DNA from: Thalassarchaeum sp002495735
GTDB taxonomy: Archaea > Thermoplasmatota > Poseidoniia > Poseidoniales > Thalassarchaeaceae
NCBI GenBank assembly: GCA_937911265.1
Contig: CALDRG010000064.1
Location: 1-64,000 of the forward strand
Reading direction: 5' to 3'
DNA length: 64,000 nt
Shown here: positions 51,768 to 60,761 of the stretch, one piece after another
Numbering within the stretch: position 1 is the stretch's first letter
Layout of the letters: the number at the start of each line of letters is the position of its first letter
Made by a program: the position numbers and the translations under genes
Notes under the pieces: generated by a model
Told to the model about the DNA's origin: nothing
Seen by the model: the letters and a program-made list of their open reading frames with translations, nothing else
Database searches by the model: none

Positions 51768-52580
51768 ATGCCTCGACCACTCATCTGTGTTACACTGAGA
51801 GGGTGCACCGTTGATGAGATGCTGAAGGATGCAGCCATGGCGACTGCTGCAGGGGCGGATATGGTTGAGGTACGTCTGGACAAGCTTTGGGTTGTAGAGC
51901 AGATGCCTGAACCGGATCCCGCAGAGGAGGAAGCGAAGAGGGATGATCGTAGGCCCAAATACGTCGAGCCTGATTTCATCCCGCAACCACTCGACTCGGT
52001 CGACGTGCAGGGGGCGCTTGAGTCACTTAAGCAGGGCATCGACCTACCGGTAATCCTTACATGCCGCCCAGAGCGCCAGCAGGGCCATTATCCGGGAGAA
52101 GAAGGACAACGTATCGAGGTGCTGAGTGCGGCAATCAATAGTGGCGTCAGTTGGATTGACCTCGAGGTCGATATCGAGTCGAAGGCGCGCAAATCTCTGA
52201 TGGATGATGCTTCTGGGAAGGCCAAGGTTGTTGCCTCCCTTCACTCCTCGGAGAATCCTCCCTCGGCTTCGGAGATAATCCACGATGTCGAGGACAACTC
52301 TGATGCCGGAGATATCATCAAAATCTGCTACCGGTCATCAGGCCGTCACGACGGACTACGTCTGTTTGAGGCAGCGTGGGGTCTCAGGAGCTCAGGAGCT
52401 CATTACGCCATCATGGGATTGGGATGGGGCGGCGACTGGACTAGGATTCACGCCCCGTTGCTTGAACAGGCCCTAGTATACACCACCATGGACAAGGGAC
52501 TGCACATCTCGCGACAGGGTAGAATCAACGCCTCGGACCTGCAGACTGCGTGGCAACTGCTAGAATACGAGACCGCCTAA
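51768..52580 (+). CDS. aroD: 3-dehydroquinate dehydratase, type I
   Basis: Third step of the shikimate pathway. Type I features: EVRLD (Glu 34, Arg 36), ILTCRP (Arg 100), WIDLEVD, catalytic His 159 in VVASLHSS and the Schiff-base Lys 185 in IIKICYRS. Between residues 43 and 75 there is a Pro/Asp/Glu-rich insertion (PEPDPAEEEAKRDDRRPK) that is not usual in the family. Length 270 versus about 225-250. It stands alone, divergent from gyrB; its 3' end overlaps the convergent membrane protein gene by four bases. Confidence 0.88.
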   Translation: MPRPLICVTLRGCTVDEMLKDAAMATAAGADMVEVRLDKLWVVEQMPEPDPAEEEAKRDDRRPKYVEPDFIPQPLDSVDVQGALESLKQGIDLPVILTCRPERQQGHYPGEEGQRIEVLSAAINSGVSWIDLEVDIESKARKSLMDDASGKAKVVASLHSSENPPSASEIIHDVEDNSDAGDIIKICYRSSGRHDGLRLFEAAWGLRSSGAHYAIMGLGWGGDWTRIHAPLLEQALVYTTMDKGLHISRQGRINASDLQTAWQLLEYETA

Positions 52581-53470
52581 CCGTCTTGGCTGCGCTCATC
52601 GCGCTCACTCTCGAGGTAAGGGACCTGATGCGAATCTTCTTCATCGCCCAGCCCGGTCGACATGTACTTGCTGTGAATGATAAGAGGGACGATGATGCAA
52701 GCTATCGGTAGCGCTGCTATCAGGATGTAGGCGACGAAATTGGGCAGCGTCGTCCTCTCTTCAACATCGACCAATATCTCGACATTCATGCTGCCTCCGG
52801 CGGCCTTTCTATCGGAACTCCTCCCGTTGTCCCAGCCATCGACCACTAGGTAGTACTGGGGGTCGCCCGAATCGAACCAAGAGACGGAGGACCATGCCGA
52901 ACCAATCGAGTCTATGGCCACTGAGAATACCTGGCTAGAAACGCTCTCGTATGCGTGGACATCCCTGAACGGCAGCCACATGGCCAGGTCTCTCCATTCC
53001 ACTGGTAATTCGTTGACAATTTCCTCTAAATCATCCCACTCTCTAGTTTCGTAACTTGATGTGTAGCGGTCCCAGTTGGCCTCATTCATCAGGTATACAT
53101 CGCCAATCGCCCCCATGGTCGGAGCTGACTGTGAATCAGAGCTCAAATAGAGGCAGAAGGTGTACTGGTAGCCAGGCACCAGTTCCATACTAATCGCATT
53201 CGCGCTGTCGTTGTAGACCGTCATATCGGTGCTGAAGTCGCGATTTAGGGGCTTCAACATCGCATTCTCGCCCCAAAATCCACCATCTTCGATCGAGTGC
53301 TCTTCAAAGTACTGATCTATCCCTGGAGAGTTTTCGGCCGGAACGTCGCCACAGTTCGCCTCTGCAGATGCAATCGGAGCTGCGATTATTGTAACGAACA
53401 CAGCGACTACGGGCAGGAGCAGACAGAGGTTGATTGCGGCCGCAGTGAGTTTCTTAGGGCCGTCTTCCAC
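52577..53470 (-). CDS. Uncharacterised exported membrane-anchored protein, partner of the PKD metalloprotease gene
   Basis: No family recognised. It has an N-terminal signal or membrane segment (INLCLLLPVVAVFVTIIAAP, about 13-32) and a second span (LPNFVAYILIAALPIACIIVPLII, about 243-266), leaving a 200-residue extracytoplasmic domain with two Cys (about 40 and 107) and several Trp/Tyr-rich strands (YYLVVDGWDNGRSSDRKAAGG). That pattern resembles the beta-sandwich domains of secreted proteins. The short tail (about 270-297) is acidic and cytosolic. It starts two bases after the stop of the metalloprotease gene, so the two proteins probably act together at the cell surface. Confidence 0.6.
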   Translation of the reverse strand: MEDGPKKLTAAAINLCLLLPVVAVFVTIIAAPIASAEANCGDVPAENSPGIDQYFEEHSIEDGGFWGENAMLKPLNRDFSTDMTVYNDSANAISMELVPGYQYTFCLYLSSDSQSAPTMGAIGDVYLMNEANWDRYTSSYETREWDDLEEIVNELPVEWRDLAMWLPFRDVHAYESVSSQVFSVAIDSIGSAWSSVSWFDSGDPQYYLVVDGWDNGRSSDRKAAGGSMNVEILVDVEERTTLPNFVAYILIAALPIACIIVPLIIHSKYMSTGLGDEEDSHQVPYLESERDERSQDG

Positions 53471-53472
53471 GC

Positions 53473-56400
53473 TCAGCGCCTCCTCGTCCTGATAGGTCGG
53501 ATGTATCCGGACTCCTTGTTTCTTCGCTCTTGGACAGTCAGGTACTTCGGTTGTGGAGGTGGCTTGTGCTGGTCCATACCAGGCAGGCCTCCTTCGACTT
53601 CAACTTCAGTGACGTCGTAGGTCTCGAGCATCTCTCCGGCATCCAACTCATCCTCGTCTTTCTCTCGCATAATCAACCACCCAAGTACGAGGACGGCCGC
53701 AACCAAGGCTAGCAGCCCCGCGCTCTCCCTGTTAGGAACTAGGTCACTCCATGTCAGGTCGGCCAACGACTTCGGCTTGTCATCTTCCTGCACCGAGAGG
53801 ACGGTGATTACGTACTCCTCAGAGGAGCAGACGCCCACGCCGTCGCACACCTGCATCAGGATTCTAATTTCGCCAGGCTGGTTCCAAGTCTGATTACCCC
53901 ACAACCAGTCGTTTCGAGTGTCGCCGTCGAGGTCGGTGTCTTGCAGCGCGTTGAGGTCCCATTTCACTGTCAGTGGACCTGTTAGGGGCCGGTCACGGTC
54001 ATTGGCCGGATTGCCGTCCCCGTCACTGTCGTCAGACTGGTCCAGATCTATCCACGCCTCTATGCCGTCGTCTAGGTCCGCATCTTTGGCGCTGGAGTTC
54101 AGCAGCACGATGTCGCCCATCGCGACGTAGTCGGCAGAGATTGGATCATCGGTGAGAATCACAGGAGCCCTAGAGACGTGAACGGTCAGAGTGGTCGTGT
54201 TTGTCTCACCACCCTCAAAACCGTCAACCACCGTCAGGGTCACGACATAGGTGCCGGGAATCTCGTAGGCGTGCCACACTACCGGTCCGCTGACCGGCGA
54301 ACTGGCGTCGCCGAAGTCCCAGATCCACGAGACTATGCCGTTCCACTCCGATGAATCGGAATCCGTTGATGTCCGGCCCACAAACAGTGGGTCAGCATCG
54401 TAACTGTCAGAACCATCGAACCTGATTGGGTCGCCGGGAGCCACGAATGCGCCCCCTCCAGCAGTATGGGGGACCTGCCAGACGACACCGTCCTCGGTCT
54501 GAGGGATTTCGCTCATCACAGACCCGTTGACGCTCGGGCAACTGAATTCAAGTCCTGGGACAGGGAGTGGGTTGGCTATCCTAATCGAGTATGACTTGGT
54601 GGCCGAGGAGAGCCCCCTGTCGTCGATTATGGTGAGGCTGATGGTGTACAGTCCGGGCTCGAGGAAGGTGTGGCTCACTGAGGAGACGTTGTACACAGGG
54701 TCATCGAAGTCTGAGATTTCCCACTTAGTCTGCAGCAGTGCCGTGTCACCATCTGGGTCGAACGACTCGCTAACGAATGTGTAGGTCGTATCCACATCTC
54801 CATCCTGCGGTCTCGCGAAAACTGCGACTGGTCTCTGATTAAGCACTTGTACCTGAAGCAGGGCCACGGAGGTGTTACCATCATCATCGGTGACTTCGAG
54901 AGTGACGTTTTTCATTCCCGGCTCAAGCCATCCAGCGCTGGGATTCTGCAGGATGGACTCGGTCGCGGAAAAGTCGGAAGTCAGTGCCATCCCAGAGCCG
55001 TCCAGATTGACCCCCTCCTCGAAGAACCAGCTATACTCGACAATCATCCCATCTGAGTCCTCAAAGACTGTCGGCATGGTCAGTGGAGTCAACGTGTATG
55101 TCTGCAGTGGTTCGTCAAAGATCTGTTTCGGTAAACGATTCAGGACCTTGATGTAAATGGATTGCTCGACGATGTGAATACCGTCATCGACTGTCAAAAT
55201 CAGAGTGTAGATAATTCCGTCAGCGCTGCCGTCCACCCATGAGTGCCCAGCCTCGCCCACTCCTTGGCCTCCTTCGTTCTGCCCGTCGCCCCAGTCCCAG
55301 GTGAATACCAACTCATCTAGAGGGACGTTGTCTGAGGTCCCTCTGGCTGAGAATTGCACTCTCTGATCAGTGAGGAGCACCAGTTCGTCGGTGATGATGA
55401 CTCCATCCACAGAGATCTCGGGGATTGGGTCGGAGATGTCGCTCACCGAGATGTTCCACGATTGAGAATCCGAGTAGTATCCTCCTTGGTCCTGTACCAC
55501 TAGGACAATCTGGTAGTCTCCGGCATTGAGGTACGAGTGGGTCGGATTCTTCAATCCGGACGAGTTGTTGTCTCCGAGGTCCCAGATGTATCCTACAGGA
55601 GTGTCGTTATGGCTGAATGTACCATTCAACTGACCGAAGCCCCACGAGTCGTACCCCGAACCGAACACGGTCACGGGTAGCCATGTCTGAGTGACTGGCG
55701 TGGACATCGAACCGGATGCAACAGGCTCCATGTTAGCCAGAGCCATGGGCAGTGAGAACGCTTGGTCCACAATCTCCCCTGTAACGTCGCGGATGCGGAT
55801 GCCGTAGGTCCAGTCTCCCGATGAAGGGGGAGTGAACCAGACGCTTCTCGGAGACGGAACACTATTGCCGGCGGTGATGTCGAACACCACCGAGTCAGAC
55901 ACGCTGTTGTTGACATAGGCCTCGATGGTCACTTCAAGAATTTCGAAGAATGCGTTGGACTCCACATCGAGATCGATGCGAACGCTGTCGTCCAACCCGT
56001 CCTCGTCCCTGTCGAAGGAGGTAATCGTGTCTATCGAGACTTCCGCGGGGTCGGTAATCAGACCAGCATGTACAGTGAGAGAGGCTGTTGGGTACGATCC
56101 AGTGGTGATGCCGCAGGACACATAGTTGTAGTCGCAGTCAGTGACCATGGATTCGTACCATGTGAGCAGCCAGACCTCGTCAGTGGTGTTTCCAAATCCG
56201 TGCACTAGCCCGGTTCCGGCCCCTGTTCCGGAGTCTATCCGCAGGCTACTCATCGACCAAGTCCCCGTGTCTGCGTCGCGAGCCATTATGGCGCCTTCAA
56301 AGCCGAATTGAGTTGGTTGCACCATCATATTGAGCGGAGCGCCAGAGCCCTGAGCGAACTTGTACGCTCTCATGCCCCAGCCCTCTATATCTTGACTGGA

Positions 56401-57579
56401 GCTGTTCCAATCGTTGACCCACTGATCGTTGTATCCACTCATCTGGGCCTTGCAGATATAGGCGGCAATGCATCCTGAGGTGAGATCGAGGTTGGTAAAT
56501 CCGAAGGCCCCTTGGGCGCTGTCGAGGGACACTGCCGCACTGAAGTTAGCAAAGATCTCACTCATCGTCGTCCCAATAGAGGTCGCACCTGTCTCTGGAT
56601 TTTGAGCCAGATTCTCAATAGCTACTCCGCCGGTAGCCGTATCGGCGACCAGTCTTTGGATTGCGGCTCCACCACCGAGCTTGTCGGCTAGGTACATCAG
56701 GAACATGAAACCGGCGCCATAGTCGGCTATTCTGCCGTTCCACCACCGCACGCTGAGGCTGCTGTCCTGCGACCATTCATTGGCGTGTCCTGTCAGCGTG
56801 CTGGTGACTCCGAAGGCTAGGTACGCTGCCATGTCCGCCGCTCCCTCATCGATCCACAGGTACTCGTACGGATCCCTCGCGTTATGCAGCAGATGCTCGA
56901 ACTCATGAGCAAGGATAGTGTTCCTCGAACTCATGTCATCGACGTCGACGAACACTGATTCCCTAACCGACGAGATACCGGGTGAGAAGTATCCGCCGGT
57001 CCCACCTGATCCGTCGATGGCAATCAGGACAATCTCGATTTGGCAGTTGTTGTCGACATCGGGCGGACTGCCGAAATAGGTCGTGTCCGTGGGGTAAATC
57101 GTCGATTCCCAGGTTGAGGCAATATCATTGAGCGTGGTAGACGAGATAATCTGGCCGTTCTCAACCAGAATAGCAGAATTGGCAGATACCTTCTGCGCCG
57201 TGACAGAGACGCTGCCACTGGCCGTGGAGACGTTGCCAGTATCGCCTTGACTCCATGCATTCTCGCAAGAACGTACTGTGGATCTCGAGTTCAGGTAGCC
57301 CGGAGAGAATGGGAGCACCAGCCCAGGATAACCAGCTTCCCTCCATTCGATCTTCAGGTGACCGGTAGCCGAGAATATCGGTTCGAATTCATCTGTGAAC
57401 AGGTACCGCTTGCCCTCAATAGAGGGGTCGAACTCCGAGAGGTCGCCCGACATGACCTCAGTCATCGATTCAGTGGATTGCGGCTCTGCGAGAGTCAAAG
57501 GAGAAAGACTGGCGAACAGCATCGTCAGGACCAGCATGACAGATGCTCTGCGGGACGTTGGTGCATTGTGGGGGGGCAT
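53473..57579 (-). CDS. Large cell-surface metalloprotease with PKD repeats
   Basis: A signal peptide (about residues 12-32) is followed by a zinc peptidase domain: HEFEHLLH at about residue 225 supplies two His ligands, and WIDEGAAD about 20 residues later supplies the Glu, an arrangement like the M30 hyicolysin/MA clan group. Further on come about six PKD-type beta-sandwich repeats (about 620-1270; for example YIWDLGDNNSSGLKNPTHSY, WIWDFGDASS). One repeat carries an Asp-rich calcium-like segment. A membrane segment (LLALVAAVLVLGWLIM, about 1295-1312) and a basic tail anchor it. GTG 57588 three codons upstream is an alternative start. Probably degrades environmental protein; that is inference. 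Confidence 0.75.
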   Translation of the reverse strand: MPPHNAPTSRRASVMLVLTMLFASLSPLTLAEPQSTESMTEVMSGDLSEFDPSIEGKRYLFTDEFEPIFSATGHLKIEWREAGYPGLVLPFSPGYLNSRSTVRSCENAWSQGDTGNVSTASGSVSVTAQKVSANSAILVENGQIISSTTLNDIASTWESTIYPTDTTYFGSPPDVDNNCQIEIVLIAIDGSGGTGGYFSPGISSVRESVFVDVDDMSSRNTILAHEFEHLLHNARDPYEYLWIDEGAADMAAYLAFGVTSTLTGHANEWSQDSSLSVRWWNGRIADYGAGFMFLMYLADKLGGGAAIQRLVADTATGGVAIENLAQNPETGATSIGTTMSEIFANFSAAVSLDSAQGAFGFTNLDLTSGCIAAYICKAQMSGYNDQWVNDWNSSSQDIEGWGMRAYKFAQGSGAPLNMMVQPTQFGFEGAIMARDADTGTWSMSSLRIDSGTGAGTGLVHGFGNTTDEVWLLTWYESMVTDCDYNYVSCGITTGSYPTASLTVHAGLITDPAEVSIDTITSFDRDEDGLDDSVRIDLDVESNAFFEILEVTIEAYVNNSVSDSVVFDITAGNSVPSPRSVWFTPPSSGDWTYGIRIRDVTGEIVDQAFSLPMALANMEPVASGSMSTPVTQTWLPVTVFGSGYDSWGFGQLNGTFSHNDTPVGYIWDLGDNNSSGLKNPTHSYLNAGDYQIVLVVQDQGGYYSDSQSWNISVSDISDPIPEISVDGVIITDELVLLTDQRVQFSARGTSDNVPLDELVFTWDWGDGQNEGGQGVGEAGHSWVDGSADGIIYTLILTVDDGIHIVEQSIYIKVLNRLPKQIFDEPLQTYTLTPLTMPTVFEDSDGMIVEYSWFFEEGVNLDGSGMALTSDFSATESILQNPSAGWLEPGMKNVTLEVTDDDGNTSVALLQVQVLNQRPVAVFARPQDGDVDTTYTFVSESFDPDGDTALLQTKWEISDFDDPVYNVSSVSHTFLEPGLYTISLTIIDDRGLSSATKSYSIRIANPLPVPGLEFSCPSVNGSVMSEIPQTEDGVVWQVPHTAGGGAFVAPGDPIRFDGSDSYDADPLFVGRTSTDSDSSEWNGIVSWIWDFGDASSPVSGPVVWHAYEIPGTYVVTLTVVDGFEGGETNTTTLTVHVSRAPVILTDDPISADYVAMGDIVLLNSSAKDADLDDGIEAWIDLDQSDDSDGDGNPANDRDRPLTGPLTVKWDLNALQDTDLDGDTRNDWLWGNQTWNQPGEIRILMQVCDGVGVCSSEEYVITVLSVQEDDKPKSLADLTWSDLVPNRESAGLLALVAAVLVLGWLIMREKDEDELDAGEMLETYDVTEVEVEGGLPGMDQHKPPPQPKYLTVQERRNKESGYIRPIRTRRR

Positions 57580-57583
57580 GTTC

Positions 57584-57596
57584 AACACTCCGTGTT
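57584..57596 (+). promoter_or_regulatory. Palindrome in the divergent promoter between the metalloprotease and glutaminyl cyclase genes
   Basis: AACAC-TCC-GTGTT is a perfect five-base inverted repeat with a three-base spacer, placed in the 58-base gap between divergent genes; a CTATTTTAA element at about 57623-57631 could be a TATA box for the plus-strand gene. The gap is too short for two full promoters without overlap. Confidence 0.35.
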
Positions 57597-57637
57597 GTTT
57601 TCAGTCGCAATCCGCTCAAAGACCTATTTTAACATCG

Positions 57638-58654
57638 ATGGAGCATCGTTCGTACATGAAACAGCACGTTACAGCGCCAGCACTGGCTGTCGCAATGCTG
57701 CTCGCCGTCCTCACGTGCAGCCTGCCAGCGTCTGCCCAAGCGCAATCGGAAACAGTAGAATTAGTTCTGATTTCCTCTCATCAGCACGATTCGGAAGCTT
57801 TCACACAGGGGCTCGAGATGCATGATGGATCACTCTACGAAAGCACTGGACTGTACGGACACTCCAGTCTCAGAGAGATCGATCCATTGAGCGGTCAGGT
57901 AATCCGTCAGATCGAACTTGACGAGTCGCTGTTCGCAGAAGGCATTACGGTCGTCGGCAACAGTATCGTGATGCTGACTTGGAAGGAGGGCGTAGCACTG
58001 GTCTTCGATATCGAATCGTTGACCGTGATCGCCAATCACACCTACTCGGGAGAGGGCTGGGGGCTGTGCTACGACGGAACCCACCTAGTGATGTCGAACG
58101 GGACTTCCGAATTAGCCTTCAGGAACCCGGAAGACTTCACGTTGGTTTCAATCCTGAGGGTGACTGACCAGGGCAGCGAAGTGAGCCTGCTCAACGAGCT
58201 TGAGTGCGTCGGTCAGACGGTGTACGCCAACGTATGGGGCAGCGATTCCATCATCGCCATCGACAAGAGCACCGGTGAGGTCGGACTGACTATCGACGCC
58301 TCGATGCTCGCTGAGAACGAATCAGACGGCTACAACAACGTCCTGAACGGGATTGCCTATGTCTCAGAGCAGGATGCATTCCTCATCACAGGCAAGAACT
58401 GGACATCCATGCATCTGGTGTTGTTCGGAGATACTCAGGATACTCAGGAGGAAGAGCCTCTAGAATCTCTGGCCATATCCATCCTGAAGTCGATTTGGCC
58501 AGTTCTGCTGATTGCCGTTCTGGTGGTCTTCCTGAGTTCGCTCCGCTTCTTGAGTACGATTATGCAGTTCCTCATACTGATGGTAGTTAAGCGGCAGAGT
58601 GAACAGCCGCCGATGTCCAGCGAGGAGGAGCAAGAGGCGGGTGAGAGACAGTGA
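57638..58654 (+). CDS. Glutaminyl-peptide cyclotransferase-like protein, membrane-anchored
   Basis: Matches the plant/bacterial glutamine cyclotransferase family (a beta-propeller enzyme that converts N-terminal Gln to pyroglutamate): HQHDSEAFTQGLEMHDGSLYESTGLYGHSSLREIDPLSGQVIRQI-type signature residues occur at about 49-92, and LNELECVGQTVYANVWGSDSIIAID is the second conserved stretch. The N-terminus is a signal peptide (about 7-32, ending SAQAQ). Unlike the soluble family members, a C-terminal membrane span (about 280-300) and a charged tail follow the propeller. ATG 57656 is an alternative start. Its GTGA overlap with the next gene indicates co-translation. Confidence 0.82.
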   Translation: MEHRSYMKQHVTAPALAVAMLLAVLTCSLPASAQAQSETVELVLISSHQHDSEAFTQGLEMHDGSLYESTGLYGHSSLREIDPLSGQVIRQIELDESLFAEGITVVGNSIVMLTWKEGVALVFDIESLTVIANHTYSGEGWGLCYDGTHLVMSNGTSELAFRNPEDFTLVSILRVTDQGSEVSLLNELECVGQTVYANVWGSDSIIAIDKSTGEVGLTIDASMLAENESDGYNNVLNGIAYVSEQDAFLITGKNWTSMHLVLFGDTQDTQEEEPLESLAISILKSIWPVLLIAVLVVFLSSLRFLSTIMQFLILMVVKRQSEQPPMSSEEEQEAGERQ

Positions 58655-59400
58655 GCGAGGCGAACGGCGACGAGTTCGAGGATTACAGTGCCATGGAACT
58701 GTGGCTACACGATCTCTCTGTAGACTCAGCTACCAGAGTGGCTGGGGCGCTGATGATATTCATCGGGAGCCTTCTCGGAGTCCTTCTCGGAATCGCTCTA
58801 ATCTCGACGAATGTGGGTGAGATCCTAGCAGGGCAATTGGATGGTTCGGACGGGTTGGCTGATGTCGACGGAATCGTCAGTACCGCACTAGAGGACAGCA
58901 CCACAGGAGGCGAACCAGTAGAGGGAGTCAGAGTGAGCATACTCGATTCCGATGAACTTGAGATCGGTCACGATTTCACTGACTCCGGAGGTCGGTTTTC
59001 AATAGATGACGTGCCCAGACGGACATCCACCTTGTTAGTTGATCATCCTGGGAACCGAACCGTCAGGATCATCCTCGTACCGGGTGACCACGCGCAGATT
59101 TCCGTCTCACTGATGCTTGGCGACGGACTCGACGAGTACGATATGTCCGGAGAGAGCCATCTCAGTGAGTCGGTACTAATCGGCTCCACCATAGCAGCCC
59201 TCACCCTTTTGGCCGGGCTGGCTGGCATGGTAGGGGGTCTCGAGGCTTACCGAGGCGACCGCTACCAGCGAACCTGGTGGCTGTCGTTCTTCGGACTCTG
59301 GAGCCGAGGCATGCTGTTCGTAGGCCCTATGTTCATTCTATTGGGGATGGGCATGGCCCATCTCGCGAGGGATCAGTTCACCGACCACAGAGAGGAATAA
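58651..59400 (+). CDS. Membrane protein with a carboxypeptidase-regulatory-like beta domain
   Basis: Starts with GTG 58651 overlapping the upstream stop (GTGA). Membrane span one is about residues 30-52, then a 90-residue outer domain whose GEPVEGVRVSILDSDE ... DSGGRFSIDDVPRRTSTLLV pattern matches the carboxypeptidase-regulatory/CNA-B-like beta sandwich common in surface proteins. Two more spans (about 175-195 and 210-238) follow. The function is not known; the context with a glutaminyl cyclase suggests exported-protein maturation or a cell-envelope role, which is inference only. Confidence 0.6.
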   Translation: MSEANGDEFEDYSAMELWLHDLSVDSATRVAGALMIFIGSLLGVLLGIALISTNVGEILAGQLDGSDGLADVDGIVSTALEDSTTGGEPVEGVRVSILDSDELEIGHDFTDSGGRFSIDDVPRRTSTLLVDHPGNRTVRIILVPGDHAQISVSLMLGDGLDEYDMSGESHLSESVLIGSTIAALTLLAGLAGMVGGLEAYRGDRYQRTWWLSFFGLWSRGMLFVGPMFILLGMGMAHLARDQFTDHREE

Positions 59401-59414
59401 CTCGAGGTTTGCCA

Positions 59415-60755
59415 GTGTATCTGATTACTATCGAAGGAGGCGATGGCAGCGGCAAGGGCCTCGCTACGAAGGTGATTTCGGAAGTGCTGGACAAGGAGTT
59501 CTCGTTCACTTCTGTCGAGGCCACTGGAGAGCCGCGCAGGGAACACCCTCTAGGCCGTCTAGCCATCGAATCGGTCCGCAAGCAGACAATGACTCCCAAG
59601 CAGGAGGCCGGACTGTTCGCCGCCGATAGGGTCGACCACTCGCACGGCTGGATACTGCCCCGTCTGGAGGAGGGTAGGGCAGTGGTCAGCGAGAGGAACA
59701 TTCACTCTTCATTGGTATACCAAGGAGTTGTGGGAGGGCTCGGTGTCGACAGAGTGGCGCACATGAACTCGGCGGCACTAGTCCCTGACCTCTGCATCTG
59801 GGTTGACTGCGACCCCGAGGTGGCACTGAGGAGAATCAAGCGAGGCACACTGAGAGCGTTAACCGAGAAGGAGGAGTACTTCGAGACCTCAGAACTGCAA
59901 CAGAGAATCAGAGAAGGTTACACTTCGTTGCTATCCGGTGAGATAGAGATGCCCACGCCGTTCGACATGGGCGCGGTGATTGGCCCCATTCTGAACGAGG
60001 GGACTGAACGGGAGTTCCGGCACGAACTGACCCGCAGAATAAGGAAGTTCGTACACTCTAGGCCAAAGCCGCTAAATGTCAGGATGGAGGTCGTCGAGAG
60101 AAACTTCCTGCGCAAGTTGTTGAGGGCCTCAAAGGGACAGGCCACACTCTCTGGAATCGGAGTGGAACCGTTCAGCGAGAGTTTGAATTGGCCTGACGGT
60201 TCAGCGCCATGGCGGATTCTCAGGGACGCCCAATCGGAGCACGATGCTGTACTGGAGGAGATAAGCGAAGAATCTAGGGTCGATGTGCCTCTCAGCATCT
60301 TTTCCCATTCCATGTCTTCGATATGCGGCACACTCGCCCTGTTGCCTTCAGCCGATATCTCCGAACTGCGCCAGGCACTCGGGCCGGTGAGAGCTGTCTC
60401 CGAGCGCCACACCCAGAGGATAGTCAAGTTCCTCCACGAGCGAACCGATTGGGTGCACAAGCACAAGGCACTCGTGGGCAGGGACGCTCCGAGGTCTCAC
60501 TTGAAGCAGCGTTATCGCATGTTGGGAGTGACGATACTCACCATCTGGCCACTCAGAGATGCGATTCGTCGATGGATGTCAGATAATCCCGAGGCTCATC
60601 TCAGGTTCGCGATGGGTCAAATTGTCAGGTCGGGCGAGCATCCGTCCGCGGTTAGGGATTCACTGGAGAGGATAGCGCTGTTGAGATTAGGAACGGAAAA
60701 CTCCTCTCTTCCCGCCGGAGCGAGCGGCCTCGTATCTTGGTGGCAGGGCAAGTAG
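59415..60755 (+). CDS. tmk: Thymidylate kinase with an additional C-terminal domain
   Basis: The first 210 residues are a dTMP kinase: P-loop EGGDGSGKG (7-15; the usual Thr after Lys is Gly here), ADRVDHSHGWILPRLEEG, the SERNIHSSLVYQG motif equivalent to DRYxxSxxAYQ, and WVDCDPEVALRRIKRG before the LID. About 235 further residues follow (from RIRKFVHSRPKP), helical, Trp- and Arg-rich, with no family I recognise. I chose GTG 59415 because GAGG lies eight bases upstream; TTG 59409 is an alternative, and the long upstream extension overlaps the previous gene. Standard thymidylate kinase is about 210 residues, so this is a fusion. Confidence 0.75.
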   Translation: MYLITIEGGDGSGKGLATKVISEVLDKEFSFTSVEATGEPRREHPLGRLAIESVRKQTMTPKQEAGLFAADRVDHSHGWILPRLEEGRAVVSERNIHSSLVYQGVVGGLGVDRVAHMNSAALVPDLCIWVDCDPEVALRRIKRGTLRALTEKEEYFETSELQQRIREGYTSLLSGEIEMPTPFDMGAVIGPILNEGTEREFRHELTRRIRKFVHSRPKPLNVRMEVVERNFLRKLLRASKGQATLSGIGVEPFSESLNWPDGSAPWRILRDAQSEHDAVLEEISEESRVDVPLSIFSHSMSSICGTLALLPSADISELRQALGPVRAVSERHTQRIVKFLHERTDWVHKHKALVGRDAPRSHLKQRYRMLGVTILTIWPLRDAIRRWMSDNPEAHLRFAMGQIVRSGEHPSAVRDSLERIALLRLGTENSSLPAGASGLVSWWQGK

Positions 60756-60761
60756 GGGTAA

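Noticed and set aside
59277..59414. The long N-terminal extension of the thymidylate kinase
   Set aside because: It overlaps the preceding membrane protein gene in another frame and lies ahead of the normal kinase start, which has its own ribosome site.
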